Below are positions 1 to 8,387 of a stretch of DNA of 64,000 nucleotides, one piece after another. Below the pieces are notes generated by a model. The model ran no database searches and had not been told where the DNA came from. It saw only the letters and a program-made list of their open reading frames with translations. The DNA comes from Tildeniella nuda ZEHNDER 1965/U140 (GTDB taxonomy: Bacteria; Cyanobacteriota; Cyanobacteriia; Leptolyngbyales; Leptolyngbyaceae): positions 186,001 to 250,000 of the forward strand of contig JAHHIG010000003.1 of assembly GCA_019358895.1 (NCBI GenBank), in the 5' to 3' direction. Position 1 is the first letter of the stretch. The number at the start of each line of letters is the position of its first letter. Position numbers and translations under genes: made by a program.

Positions 1-321
1 AAATGTCGCTTAATGATCATAGAGGAAAGGGGGAGTGGGGAGGGAGAGGAGTGAGGGGTGATAGGAAGCATGGGGAGCAGGGGAAGCAGGGGGGCAGAGG
101 GAGCAGGGGGATGAAGGCTAAAGGCTAAAGGCTAAAAAGCTGACCGCTGACCGCTGACCGCTGATTGCTGACCGCTGACCAAACTGTGCGTCTGGAAACA
201 GCAGTAGAAAGACCGCGATCGCAAGGATTAAGAAAGTGTTGAGTTTTGGTGGGAGGAGGGGTGGGAGGGGCGATCGTAGTTAGCAACACTAGAATCGCCA
301 GCAGGCGATCGGAGAATTCCT
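1..321. repeat. Intergenic low-complexity repeats upstream of thioredoxin
   Basis: No gene is seen here. The stretch holds GGGGAG/GGGAGC purine runs (about 28-112), three tandem AAGGCTA units (114-136) and about five CTGACCG-type units (139-181). The same three repeat families recur in many other intergenic spaces of this window, so they are dispersed simple-sequence tracts rather than a gene. A Shine-Dalgarno-like GGAG lies just before the ATG at 322. Confidence 0.8.
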
Positions 322-639
322 ATGGCGGTTAAAAAGCAGTTTGATAGCTTTCAAGAATTGCTCTCTGGCTCAGAATTGCCTGTTTTGGTTGATTTTTACG
401 CGACGTGGTGCGGTCCTTGTCAAATGATGGCGGGCATTTTGGAGCAGGTAAATGCTCAGATGAAGCATCAGGTGAAGGTGATCAAGATCGATACTGACAA
501 ATATCCGCAAATTGCGACAGAGCACCAAATCCATGCACTGCCAACGCTGGTGCTCTTTAAAGACGGACAGCCTGTGGAACGCATTGAAGGTGTGGTGCCT
601 GCGGAGAAGCTGATTCAGCGGCTGCAAGCGTTGGTGTAG
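322..639 (+). CDS. trxA: Thioredoxin
   Basis: A 105-residue cytosolic thioredoxin, the usual family length, that reduces disulfides in target proteins. The active site WCGPC is at residues 29-33, preceded by the conserved VDFYATWC strand. The cis-proline of the ALPTL segment is near residue 74, and the central KIDTDKYP segment is present. The ATG at 322 follows a GGAG ribosome-binding site. Cyanobacteria carry several thioredoxins and the sequence alone does not tell which type (m, x, y or other) this is. The gene stands alone, with a repeat-rich spacer before and after it. Family assignment is certain; the symbol is generic. Confidence 0.93.
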   Translation: MAVKKQFDSFQELLSGSELPVLVDFYATWCGPCQMMAGILEQVNAQMKHQVKVIKIDTDKYPQIATEHQIHALPTLVLFKDGQPVERIEGVVPAEKLIQRLQALV

Positions 640-799
640 GAGGTGAGGAGAGAGGAGAGAGGAGTAAGGGGTGAGGAGTGAGGATGAAGTTTGCTTCAAA
701 GGCTTGGCTCACCATCTTCTTCGTCAACTCTTCATCACAAGTTTAGGGATTTTTCTATTGATACGGGAATTCTTTAAACAGAACTCACCCGGTCAAATC

Positions 800-1333
800 A
801 TGAAACTTTTTCGTTGGGCTGTTGTACCAGCCGTCGCCGCTATGCTCCTTTTGCCTGCTGTTCGGGCTGCAAATGCATCGACTGAGCCTGATTATCCCTG
901 CTATATGAGGACGTTGTCGGGGCGTGTGATTAACCTGACAACTCTTTGTGCTGGTAAACCAGTCGCCATTGACTTAGACAAAACTCCGACGAACCAGATG
1001 GCTAGTCTGCGACCTCAGAAAAAAGCTGCTAACAGTGGTCAAGTCGTGGAAACAGCGCGTGAGATTAAAGATAACGGCTCTGGTAGTTGGACTCTCTCTG
1101 GCAAAATACAGAATCAAACACAGCAAAGAATTAGTGGCATGTCAGTGACGCTTATAGTTCAAGCGGGATCGCAGACATTAACGCCGCGTACCCGGACAGA
1201 TCAATTTTCCCTTGCACCTGGGGGATACGCTGATTTTCAGGCAAGTGTGACCGACAAAGATCATCGCCCTGATTTTCGCGTTGCTTCTGTGGAGTGGAGA
1301 AACGAAGATGGTACGGCTGGCAATTACCCTTAA
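800..1333 (+). CDS. Hypothetical exported protein
   Basis: A protein of about 177 residues. The reading frame stays open back to 671, but the ATG at 800 gives a clean signal peptide: MKLFRW, then a hydrophobic AVVPAVAAMLLLPAV core and an A-x-A cleavage region near residues 23-26. The mature part has two cysteines (in DYPC and LTTLC) that could form a disulfide. Its C-terminal half (GSGSWTLSGKIQNQTQQRIS) reads like a small beta-rich extracytoplasmic domain. I do not recognise the family. A strong hairpin terminator follows directly, so this gene ends its transcription unit. Confidence 0.7.
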   Translation: MKLFRWAVVPAVAAMLLLPAVRAANASTEPDYPCYMRTLSGRVINLTTLCAGKPVAIDLDKTPTNQMASLRPQKKAANSGQVVETAREIKDNGSGSWTLSGKIQNQTQQRISGMSVTLIVQAGSQTLTPRTRTDQFSLAPGGYADFQASVTDKDHRPDFRVASVEWRNEDGTAGNYP

Positions 1334-1357
1334 ACCGTAAGCTCACTTTTTCATTTC

Positions 1358-1385
1358 ACCCCGATCGCCCCATCGGGGTATTTTT
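1358..1385 (+). terminator. Rho-independent terminator
   Basis: The 8-bp stem ACCCCGAT (1358-1365) pairs with ATCGGGGT (1372-1379) around a CGCCCC loop, followed by ATTTTT. It lies 25 bp after the stop codon of the exported-protein gene and points in its direction. The rest of 1334-1730 holds only CTTCTGCCCTCTGCC-type simple repeats and the HU leader. Confidence 0.8.
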
Positions 1386-1730
1386 ATGCGCGATCGCACC
1401 TTTCTACTCCCCACTACCCACTACTCCCACCTTCTGCCCTCTGCCCTCTGCCTTCCGCCTTCTACCCCCCCACTCCCCACTCCCCTTCTTCATATGCCTT
1501 CCTTATCGCTCCAGGCATTAAGAATCAGCAAAAAAGTCTCAAAAGCCATATATCTTAAAGGTTTCGTGGATCAAGAGCCAGGGGAACGCTTTAGAATAGG
1601 GCATTGAAAGTTAGATTTCACGGGTGTTTCAGCCTTTTTACCAAGTCTTTTGCTGGAATTTCGGTAGAAAGTCTTTCACCCAAAACTCTGATCAACCATG
1701 CATTGTGCCCTCAGAACCCAAGGAGAATCT

Positions 1731-2018
1731 ATGAACAAGGGAGAGCTAGTGGATGCGGTGGCAGACAAAGCCAGCATGACGAAGAAACAGGCAGATGCAG
1801 TGTTGACGGCTGCTTTAGACGCGATCGTCGAAGCCGTGAGTGGTGGCGATAAAGTCACGCTGGTTGGCTTTGGCTCGTTTGAATCACGGGAACGAAAGGC
1901 ACGCGAAGGGCGTAACCCTAAAACAGGTGACAAGATGGATATTCCAGCTACAAAAGTACCCGCGTTTTCGGCTGGAAAGTTATTTAGAGAGAAGGTCGCC
2001 CCTGAGAAGAAAGCATGA
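1731..2018 (+). CDS. hup: DNA-binding protein HU
   Basis: HU-family nucleoid protein of 95 residues. It starts MNKGELVDAVADKASMTKKQ and contains the family signature GFGSFE followed by RKAREGRNPKTG, the DNA-contacting beta-arm, and a C-terminal FSAGKLFREKV helix. The frame is open upstream to 1698, but the ATG at 1731 has an AAGGAGAAT ribosome-binding site at 1720-1728 and matches the family's N-terminus. It acts as a dimer that bends and packages DNA. The next gene starts almost at its stop codon, in another frame, suggesting co-transcription with the CobD-like gene. Confidence 0.95.
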   Translation: MNKGELVDAVADKASMTKKQADAVLTAALDAIVEAVSGGDKVTLVGFGSFESRERKAREGRNPKTGDKMDIPATKVPAFSAGKLFREKVAPEKKA

Positions 2019-2022
2019 CGCT

Positions 2023-3135
2023 TTGATTGACCAAGTAGCCGATCGCCCGATACATGGGGGAAACTTAGTCTGGGCAGCGTCACTCGCAAACTGCTCCCCT
2101 TCTGCCATCCTGGATTTTTCTGCCAGCATCAATCCATTAGGACCACCAGCATCTGCGATCGCCGCTATTCAGGCTAACTTAGGCGCACTGAAGGCGTACC
2201 CTGATCCCCAGTATGGTGAGTTGCGATCAGCGCTAGGTGCGTTCCACCAGATTCCTCCAGAATACATTCTGCCCGGAAACGGTGCGGCTGAGCTTTTGAC
2301 CTGGGCGTGTCGTGACTTAGCCGCCCTTGATGCAACGTGCCTCATTACTCCTGCGTTTAGCGATTATCGACGGGCGCTGAAGGCATTTAACGCCACGATC
2401 TGGAACTATCCTTTAGAGCCTTTGGACGATCGAGCGTGGGCAGTCGATCGAGCCTTGCTGTCTGATCGGCTCCATCCAGGTGCATCGCCTCAAGCAGTGG
2501 GTGTACTGCTGAATAATCCTCACAATCCCACTGGAGGCGTTGTACCAGAAGCATTTATACCTGCGCTTCTGGCACATTACGCACTGGTGGTAGTAGATGA
2601 AGCGTTTATGGACTTCTTACCACCAGACCAACAGCAGAGTGTCATGCATCTGGTGTTGAAGCATCCTCATCTAATCGTCTTGCGATCGCTCACCAAGTTT
2701 TACAGTTTGCCAGGGCTACGATTGGGGTATGCGATCGCCCATCCCGATCGGCTCAAGCGGTGGCAAGAGTGGCGCGATCCCTGGTCGGTAAACGCACTAG
2801 CCGTCGCAGCGGGTGCAGTGATTGTGCAAGATACCGCGTTTCAACAGCAAACGTGGGCATGGTTGGCAGCAGCAAAACCACAGTTATTTCAAGGGCTTTC
2901 TAGCTTACCAGGATTGCACCCGTCTCCTGGTGCGGCAAATTTTTTGTTGGTTAAGTCGGCGCGATCGGTTATGCAACTGCAAACAGAACTCTTGAAACAG
3001 CATCAAATTCTGATTCGAGATTGTGTCAGTTTTCCAGAGTTGGGCGATCGTTACTTTCGCGTCGCTATCCGCACTGAAGCTGAAAACCAGCAATTACTAG
3101 ACGGATTGAGTCAAATCCTCTCAAATGGAGAATAG
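2023..3135 (+). CDS. cobD: Threonine-phosphate decarboxylase-like PLP enzyme (CobD-type)
   Basis: A class I fold PLP-dependent enzyme related to CobD and histidinol-phosphate aminotransferase. CobD makes aminopropanol phosphate for the cobamide nucleotide loop. Visible marks are HGGNLVWAA near the N-terminus (typical of CobD), FSASINPLGPP, NNPHNPTGG, VVDEAFMDF and the lysine motif RSLTKFYSLPGLRLGYA that binds PLP. The frame extends back to 1840 inside HU, but that part matches nothing. Since no in-frame ATG lies between HU and HGGN, I propose the TTG at 2023, 4 bp after the HU stop. The start is uncertain. Substrate assignment (CobD versus HisC-like) rests on the N-terminal motif. Confidence 0.8.
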   Translation: MIDQVADRPIHGGNLVWAASLANCSPSAILDFSASINPLGPPASAIAAIQANLGALKAYPDPQYGELRSALGAFHQIPPEYILPGNGAAELLTWACRDLAALDATCLITPAFSDYRRALKAFNATIWNYPLEPLDDRAWAVDRALLSDRLHPGASPQAVGVLLNNPHNPTGGVVPEAFIPALLAHYALVVVDEAFMDFLPPDQQQSVMHLVLKHPHLIVLRSLTKFYSLPGLRLGYAIAHPDRLKRWQEWRDPWSVNALAVAAGAVIVQDTAFQQQTWAWLAAAKPQLFQGLSSLPGLHPSPGAANFLLVKSARSVMQLQTELLKQHQILIRDCVSFPELGDRYFRVAIRTEAENQQLLDGLSQILSNGE

Positions 3136-3204
3136 GGTTACTGTTGAGTCGTGCTTTTCTCTGCAACTTCTTACTCCTCACCCCTCACCCCTTACCCTGC
3201 CTTT

Positions 3205-4677
3205 ATGCCAGTTGATTACGATCTGGTTGTCGTCGGTAGTAGTGCGGCTGGCATCTACGCAGCCCTTTCTGCTGCCCATCTAAACGCTCGTGTGGTGCTG
3301 GTCGACCAAGGCTGTGCCACCGTTGGTGCAGGATTCGGCACCCGTGTTTTAACCGAAGTTGGGCAGATCTTGCACTGTGGAGCATGGGCAGCTCAGCTAG
3401 GCTTTTGGGACACTGCTGCTTCATCTACCGCAACGTGGGCAGCGGCAAAGCGCTGGTCAGACACAGTAGCGCTGGCGATCGCCGAAACCTTCTCTCCTGC
3501 CGTCCTCACATCGCTGGGAATTGAGGTTATCTCTGACTGTGGTGCGTTTCATCGGAAACCCAGAATGGGGTTTATGGTCAACGGTCGATCGCTACGATCG
3601 CGTGCTTACCTGCTTGCGATCGAGCAGCTCCCCGTGGTTGCTATGTACCAGCAGCCAACACCAACGCCGCTCCCTCTTTTAGACATTGATGGCTTGGCAG
3701 CAGTCAGCTATTTGAATGCTCATGCAGTGCTGCAAAAAATTTCAGCGCTGGAGCCATTGTCGCGGCTGGTCATTATTGGCAGTGACGCGATCGGCGTTGA
3801 ACTGGCTCAAAGCCTGGCTCGGCTTGGGCGATCGGTCACGCTCATCGTCTCAACGCCTCATATCCTCCCCTACGAAGATTTTGAAGCCGCTTTTTTGATT
3901 CAGGCGCAGCTAGAAGCAGAAGGAGTCCAGGTTTTAACGGGTACCACTGTTACTCAAGTACGGCAAATTAATGACAAGAAGTGGGTGCAAGCAGGCAATC
4001 GAGCGATCGAAACGGATGAAATCATACTGACAGCCACAACGCCATTTGATTGGCGAACGCTTAACCTTGAAGCCGTCAAGGTCGATGCGTCTGCTTCCGG
4101 TATTTTAGTGAATACCAAACTGCAAACGACCAATCCTCGTATCTATGCCTGTCGCGGACAAGTGGGTGGTGGCGACAGTCCTCATCTGGCGATTGCCGAC
4201 GCTAAAATTGCGCTCAAAAACGCACTCTTTCTGCCGATCGCCAAAAGCACCGATCGCCCGGTTCCCTGGGTTGTTTCTACGGCTCCAGCATTAGCACGAA
4301 TCGGACATACAGAAGCCTCTGCGAGGCAGCAGTTTAAAGATGTGGTTATCCTTAAACAACCTTTCAAGACGTTAATTAAAGCCCAACTTCAGGACGAAAC
4401 AACCGGATTCTGTAAACTCATTGTGCATCGTAACGGGACGCTATTGGGCGCACACATCGTTGGTTCGCAAGCTGAAGAGCTGATCGGTATAATCGCTCTT
4501 ACCATGCAGCAAAACCTCAAGATTCAGGCGATCGCCAATCTCGTCTTGCCGTCGTCTTCCCTCGCCGCAATTATTCAACAGACTGCCGCTGAATGGCATC
4601 GCCTTAAATTTCAGAAAAACACGAGGCTGCAAGACTTTCTGGAAGGTTTTTTTAACTGGCGGCGATCGGTGAAGTAG
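3205..4677 (+). CDS. FAD/NAD-dependent oxidoreductase of the disulfide-reductase fold, lacking the redox cysteines
   Basis: A flavoprotein of about 490 residues with the architecture of dihydrolipoamide/mercuric reductases. An N-terminal FAD Rossmann motif (DLVVVGSSAAGIYAALSAAH), a central NAD motif (LVIIGSDAIGVELAQSLARLG) and a C-terminal dimerisation domain (GTLLGAHIVGSQAEELIGII) are present. The segment where the family has CxxxxC reads GCATVGAGFGTRVL, so there is no redox-active disulfide and normal disulfide reductase activity is unlikely. The ATG at 3205 precedes the Rossmann strand; the frame is open to 3151 through a simple repeat. Substrate unknown. Confidence 0.8.
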   Translation: MPVDYDLVVVGSSAAGIYAALSAAHLNARVVLVDQGCATVGAGFGTRVLTEVGQILHCGAWAAQLGFWDTAASSTATWAAAKRWSDTVALAIAETFSPAVLTSLGIEVISDCGAFHRKPRMGFMVNGRSLRSRAYLLAIEQLPVVAMYQQPTPTPLPLLDIDGLAAVSYLNAHAVLQKISALEPLSRLVIIGSDAIGVELAQSLARLGRSVTLIVSTPHILPYEDFEAAFLIQAQLEAEGVQVLTGTTVTQVRQINDKKWVQAGNRAIETDEIILTATTPFDWRTLNLEAVKVDASASGILVNTKLQTTNPRIYACRGQVGGGDSPHLAIADAKIALKNALFLPIAKSTDRPVPWVVSTAPALARIGHTEASARQQFKDVVILKQPFKTLIKAQLQDETTGFCKLIVHRNGTLLGAHIVGSQAEELIGIIALTMQQNLKIQAIANLVLPSSSLAAIIQQTAAEWHRLKFQKNTRLQDFLEGFFNWRRSVK

Positions 4678-4720
4678 GAAAGTAACAGGAAAAAGCAAAG
4701 ACATAGTGTCCTACCTGTCT

Positions 4721-4745
4721 GCTGAGTACACTATAATCACTCAGC
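4721..4745 (+). promoter_or_regulatory. -10 box bracketed by a 7-bp inverted repeat
   Basis: GCTGAGT (4721-4727) and ACTCAGC (4739-4745) form a perfect 7-bp inverted repeat around TATAAT (4732-4737), 32 bp before the ATG of the dUTPase-fold gene. The arrangement resembles a repressor operator laid over a promoter. No convincing -35 box is seen. Confidence 0.5.
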
Positions 4746-4776
4746 GATATTATACAGCGACAAAACAAACAGAACA

Positions 4777-5478
4777 ATGAGTGTTATCCCATTTATATTG
4801 GCTGATGACGGTAGGACGGTAGTAGAGAGTAGGCAAGACTTTGACGATGCAGGTGGTATCAGTGGAAAAGTAATTTACATACAAAATCTTGATCGAGACC
4901 AAATTGTTAATACAAGTTCTAGCAACGCAAGTTATGACCTAAGAGTCGGTAACGAATACAGAGACCATAGAGATTTTAATAAAACTGATCTATCGGATGG
5001 TAACGAAATATGCCTTCAACCTGGATCTGCCGTCATCATTGAAACAGCCGAATTCGTTCAATTTCCAAAGTTTCGATTTGGACATATAGTTCCTAAAGTA
5101 TCTCTTTTGCAGGATGGTTTGTCTAATACTTCCTCCAAAGTGGATCCTGGATATTGCGGAAAACTTTCCATAACAGTTTTTAATTTAGGGAAAAGGACTA
5201 TTGCTCTTAAGAAAGGACAAAAGTTTTGTACCCTTTATGTCCTTGACGTTCAAGGTGGTGTTATTCCCTACAACAAAGAGCCTAAAAGGATCGCTGGTAG
5301 CTCTAGAGTTAGAGTGTGGGGTAGAGTTAGGGACCTCATTGAAACAAATCAGGCACTTCTTATTTGTCTATCTCTGATTGTAAGCAGCCTTGTAGGTGCA
5401 GTTCAAATTTGGCAAGTTTTACAAGAACAAAAAGCGAAAACGCAACCTCCTCAAAGAGTAGAAAATCTTCAAAAATAG
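4777..5478 (+). CDS. dUTPase/dCTP-deaminase-fold protein with C-terminal membrane anchor
   Basis: A 233-residue protein. Residues about 45-160 carry the trimeric dUTPase/Dcd fold: SYDLRVGNEY near 52-61, an HIVPKVSLLQDGL segment near 103-114, and VDPGYCGKLSITVFN at 122-136. The position that is the catalytic glutamate in Dcd is threonine 133, so cytidine deamination is not expected. A hydrophobic stretch at about 192-214 followed by a charged, glutamine-rich tail looks like a membrane anchor and replaces the usual C-terminal lid. The gene is AT-rich and free of HIP1 octamers, unlike its surroundings, and converges on a true dCTP deaminase 15 bp away. It may bind or hydrolyse a nucleotide; function unknown. 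Confidence 0.72.
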   Translation: MSVIPFILADDGRTVVESRQDFDDAGGISGKVIYIQNLDRDQIVNTSSSNASYDLRVGNEYRDHRDFNKTDLSDGNEICLQPGSAVIIETAEFVQFPKFRFGHIVPKVSLLQDGLSNTSSKVDPGYCGKLSITVFNLGKRTIALKKGQKFCTLYVLDVQGGVIPYNKEPKRIAGSSRVRVWGRVRDLIETNQALLICLSLIVSSLVGAVQIWQVLQEQKAKTQPPQRVENLQK

Positions 5479-5493
5479 ACGCTTTGCAGACTA

Positions 5494-6075
5494 CTAAACT
5501 TTGGCAAGGGTCACTGTTTGAGGCTGACCTTGATATTTCCCGAAACGATCAGCGTAAGTTGTTTGGCATGGTTCTCCTTCTAAGAAAAGAAGTTGTAGAA
5601 CACCTTCTCTAGCGTAGATTCGGCAGTCAGCACTAGCAGCATTGCTGAACTCTAGGGTCAAATAGCCCTCCCACGAAGCTTCAGCAGGAGTTATGTTAGC
5701 AATAATTCCACAGCGTGCCATCGTAGATTTTCCAATGCAAATGACAGTAATATTGGGAGGAATTCTTAGTCGCTCGAACGATACACCCAACGCATATGAA
5801 TTGGCTGGAATGATGAAAAACTCACCATCCTCATCTGCTTGAAGAGGAATAGATTCTAAATTTTCAGGGTTAAACCGCTTTGGATTAACGACTGTACCTG
5901 GAATATGTCTAAAAACACGAAAATCTGTCGGCGCTAGCCTCAAATCGTATCCATAACTAGATAATCCGTAACTGATAACCCGTCTATCTTCAGCATGACG
6001 TATAAGAGAATCTTCAAACGGCTCTATCATCCCCAACTTAGCTTGTTCAGTAATCCACTTATCATTCTTTAACAT
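5494..6075 (-). CDS. dcd: dCTP deaminase
   Basis: A 193-residue Dcd that deaminates dCTP to dUTP. Diagnostic pieces are SSYGYDLRLAP (39-49), GKSTMARCGI (115-124) with the nucleotide-binding serine and arginine, and WEGYLTLEFSN (135-145), whose E142 is the catalytic glutamate. The C-terminal ADRFGKYQGQ segment is the usual lid. It is the longer-insert type of Dcd found across many bacteria. It sits tail-to-tail with the membrane-anchored dUTPase-fold gene, with 15 bp between stop codons, and shares that gene's AT-rich, HIP1-free composition, so the two were probably acquired together. Dcd-family enzymes also act as nucleotide-depleting anti-phage proteins in some bacteria; that role here is only a possibility. 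Confidence 0.9.
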   Translation of the reverse strand: MLKNDKWITEQAKLGMIEPFEDSLIRHAEDRRVISYGLSSYGYDLRLAPTDFRVFRHIPGTVVNPKRFNPENLESIPLQADEDGEFFIIPANSYALGVSFERLRIPPNITVICIGKSTMARCGIIANITPAEASWEGYLTLEFSNAASADCRIYAREGVLQLLFLEGEPCQTTYADRFGKYQGQPQTVTLAKV

Positions 6076-6144
6076 GCTTGACCTCTACTACGAAAACGAG
6101 TTCTAAGAATATAGCAACTCCTTACGCATATATGTAGAGATTTG

Positions 6145-6681
6145 TTAGGGCTGATGGCTGCGGCGGAGTTCGGTAATTTGGTCGGCAACGTCGAGGAGCG
6201 ATCGCGGCATTTCTGGTCCTGTGAGAATGACATCCACATGGCGCGGGCGCTGCTGTAAGAACGACAGCACTTCAGTATCAGCAATCAACCCAAAGTTGAC
6301 TGCCAGACTGAGTTCATCCAGCACCACCAATTCGTATTTGCCTTCAAGGACGATCGATCGCGTATAGTTCCAGAGTTCCAGCAGCGATCGAGCCTCACTC
6401 TCATCCAAATGCGGTGTATCAATACAGCGCGGCAAACTACAGCGAATCCAATCTAAATGCTGCCCTAGCTGCACTGGGTGTTCATATCCCTGCCCAATGC
6501 CACCTTTGAGAAACTGCACCACCAAAACAGGTGTCCCCTGTCCCGCAATGCGTAGCGCCTGAGCCATCACGTTTGTGAAAAAGCTGCGATGCGAACACGT
6601 AAAAACCTGCACCAAGCCTTCAACTCGGTGCGTCAGTTGATGATTGACATCCAGCGAGGGGGTTTCGATCTGTGAAACCAT
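6145..6681 (-). CDS. CobO/BtuR-like P-loop protein with degenerate Walker A
   Basis: A 178-residue protein aligned by eye with CobO-type ATP:corrinoid adenosyltransferases. The C-terminal RPRHVDVILTGPEMPRSLLD and ADQITELRRSHQP closely follow the CobO signature, and VVLDELSLAVNFGLI is a good Walker B region. The N-terminal VFTCSHRSFFTNVMAQALR occupies the place of the glycine-rich Walker A but lacks its glycines and the lysine. It therefore probably does not bind ATP in the usual way and may be a structural or regulatory paralogue. The ATG (complement of 6679-6681) fits the family's start. It is transcribed away from rph and towards dcd. Confidence 0.75.
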   Translation of the reverse strand: MVSQIETPSLDVNHQLTHRVEGLVQVFTCSHRSFFTNVMAQALRIAGQGTPVLVVQFLKGGIGQGYEHPVQLGQHLDWIRCSLPRCIDTPHLDESEARSLLELWNYTRSIVLEGKYELVVLDELSLAVNFGLIADTEVLSFLQQRPRHVDVILTGPEMPRSLLDVADQITELRRSHQP

Positions 6682-6948
6682 AATTCGTGCCCAGGTAACG
6701 ATTAACTCGTATCAACGTTTGTTCTAGTTCTTTTGAAGTAATCAGAATCTAGCGTAGTTTAACGAATTTCTTCCACATCAAACACCATATGTAATAGTCC
6801 GTCAAGGGAGAGGAGAGAGGAGTGAGTTGTCAGCAGATCTTCATCTTCCTACTCCCTACTCCCCATTCCCCACTCCCCACTCCCCACTCCCCACTCCCTA
6901 CTCCCCCCAACTCCTGTATCCTGAATCAGTGGCTTTGAGACAACAATA

Positions 6949-7665
6949 ATGGCTTGGCAGCGTCCCGACGGTCGAAAACCGGATCAACTACGTCCGGTAA
7001 GCTTTGAGCGCAACTTTACTCGGTTTGCAGCCGCATCTGTGCTGGCGAAATGCGGCGATACGCAGGTGCTTTGTAACGTGTCCATTCAGCCGAAAGTACC
7101 CAGATTTTTGGAAGGAAAGGGAAAGGGGTGGCTGACGGCAGAGTACCGAATGCTACCAGGAGCAACGCCAGAACGGCAAGAACGCGAACTGATGAAACTG
7201 TCTGGTCGGACGCAGGAAATTCAACGATTGATTGGACGCAGCTTGCGATCGACCCTCGATATGGCAGCCCTGGGCGAACGCACCATTACGATCGATGCCG
7301 ATGTGCTACAGGCAGATGCGGGTACTCGCACCACATCCATTACAGGGGGCTTCGTGGCGCTGAAGGATGCGCTAGATCAGTTGGTAGCGAAAGGAGAACT
7401 GGCGCGATCGCCCATCATTCATCAGGTTGCCGCTGTCTCTGTCGGCTTGCTGGAAAATGAACCCATGCTCGATCTCAACTATCCCGAAGATGTCGCTGCC
7501 GAGCTGGACTGCAATGTCGTGATGAACGAAAAACTGGAGCTGATCGAAATTCAAGGTACGGCTGAAACTGGCAGCTTTAGCCGCGCCCAACTGAACCGCA
7601 TTCTGGATGTTGCCGAAACGGGCATTCAAACCTTGCTAAACGCTCAGCTTCAGGTGTTTGAGTAG
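6949..7665 (+). CDS. rph: Ribonuclease PH
   Basis: A 238-residue RNase PH, full length, a phosphorolytic 3'-to-5' exoribonuclease that trims tRNA 3' ends as a hexamer. It opens [19 protein letters not shown] and includes [16 protein letters not shown], the catalytic-core motif [19 protein letters not shown] and [12 protein letters not shown]. The upstream space (6790-6910) is a C-rich simple repeat (CTCCCCACTCCC), so the promoter is not evident. A stand-alone gene; the assignment is certain from the motifs. Confidence 0.96.
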   Translation: MAWQRPDGRKPDQLRPVSFERNFTRFAAASVLAKCGDTQVLCNVSIQPKVPRFLEGKGKGWLTAEYRMLPGATPERQERELMKLSGRTQEIQRLIGRSLRSTLDMAALGERTITIDADVLQADAGTRTTSITGGFVALKDALDQLVAKGELARSPIIHQVAAVSVGLLENEPMLDLNYPEDVAAELDCNVVMNEKLELIEIQGTAETGSFSRAQLNRILDVAETGIQTLLNAQLQVFE

Positions 7666-7795
7666 ACTGGAACCACTGGTGCTGATGAAGCATTTCCAAG
7701 TCGGTGGACATAATGAAGCTAACCAGATTCAAAGCTGACCGCTGACCGCTGACCGCTTGATTTCTACAAACCTTTAATAGAAGGTAAGAGCCTCT

Positions 7796-8380
7796 ATGAC
7801 CTTGGCAGCTCAAAACACCGCATCCCAACTGATGACGCTGGAAGAGTACCTCAAGTACGACGATGGCACAGACACTCGGTATGAGTTAGTGAATGGAGAG
7901 TTGCTTGTTATGCCGCCCGAAAGTGATCTGAACCAGCGAATTGCGTCGCTGCTTTTTGCTTACTTTCTGCAACAGGGAATCCCACCCTATCGTTTGAGGA
8001 TTGGCACTGAAATTGTCGTCAGCGGTTCACGGGCAACGACGCGTTTCCCTGACGTGACGATCCTGTCTGAGGAGTTGGCGATCGCTCTAGAAGGAGCCAC
8101 GCGATCGACCGTCATGCCAGAGATGCCGCCACCATTGTTAGTTGTTGAGGTGGTCAGCCCTAGCCAGGAGACACGAGACTACCGCTACAAACGCTCAGAA
8201 TATGCAGCACGAGGCATTGCCGAATATTGGATTGTTGACCCGATGCAGCAGAAGGTGACGGTGCTGGAATGGGTGGAGGGGCTGTATGAAGAAGCCGTGT
8301 ATGCAGGAGAAAGCCCGATCACCTCGCCATTATTCGGTGCGCTGCAACTCAATACCGCTCAAATTTTGCAGGGGCGATGA
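7796..8380 (+). CDS. Uma2 family endonuclease-fold protein (DUF820)
   Basis: A 194-residue Uma2/DUF820 protein, a PD-(D/E)xK-fold family greatly expanded in cyanobacteria. Visible are the N-terminal [11 protein letters not shown] lead, the [16 protein letters not shown] segment, the acidic metal-site strand [10 protein letters not shown], and [36 protein letters not shown] with the E...K pair and tyrosine typical of the family. The biological role of Uma2 proteins is not established; nuclease activity is inferred from the fold. The next gene, an Rpn-family nuclease, begins 7 bp after its stop, so they are probably co-transcribed. Upstream at 7735-7756 is a CTGACCG simple repeat. Confidence 0.9.
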   Translation: MTLAAQNTASQLMTLEEYLKYDDGTDTRYELVNGELLVMPPESDLNQRIASLLFAYFLQQGIPPYRLRIGTEIVVSGSRATTRFPDVTILSEELAIALEGATRSTVMPEMPPPLLVVEVVSPSQETRDYRYKRSEYAARGIAEYWIVDPMQQKVTVLEWVEGLYEEAVYAGESPITSPLFGALQLNTAQILQGR

Positions 8381-8387
8381 ACAAAAC

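Noticed and set aside
139-181. CTGACCG tandem units considered as a CRISPR array
   Set aside because: Units are only about 7-10 bp and directly adjacent, without unique spacers; there are no cas genes in the window.
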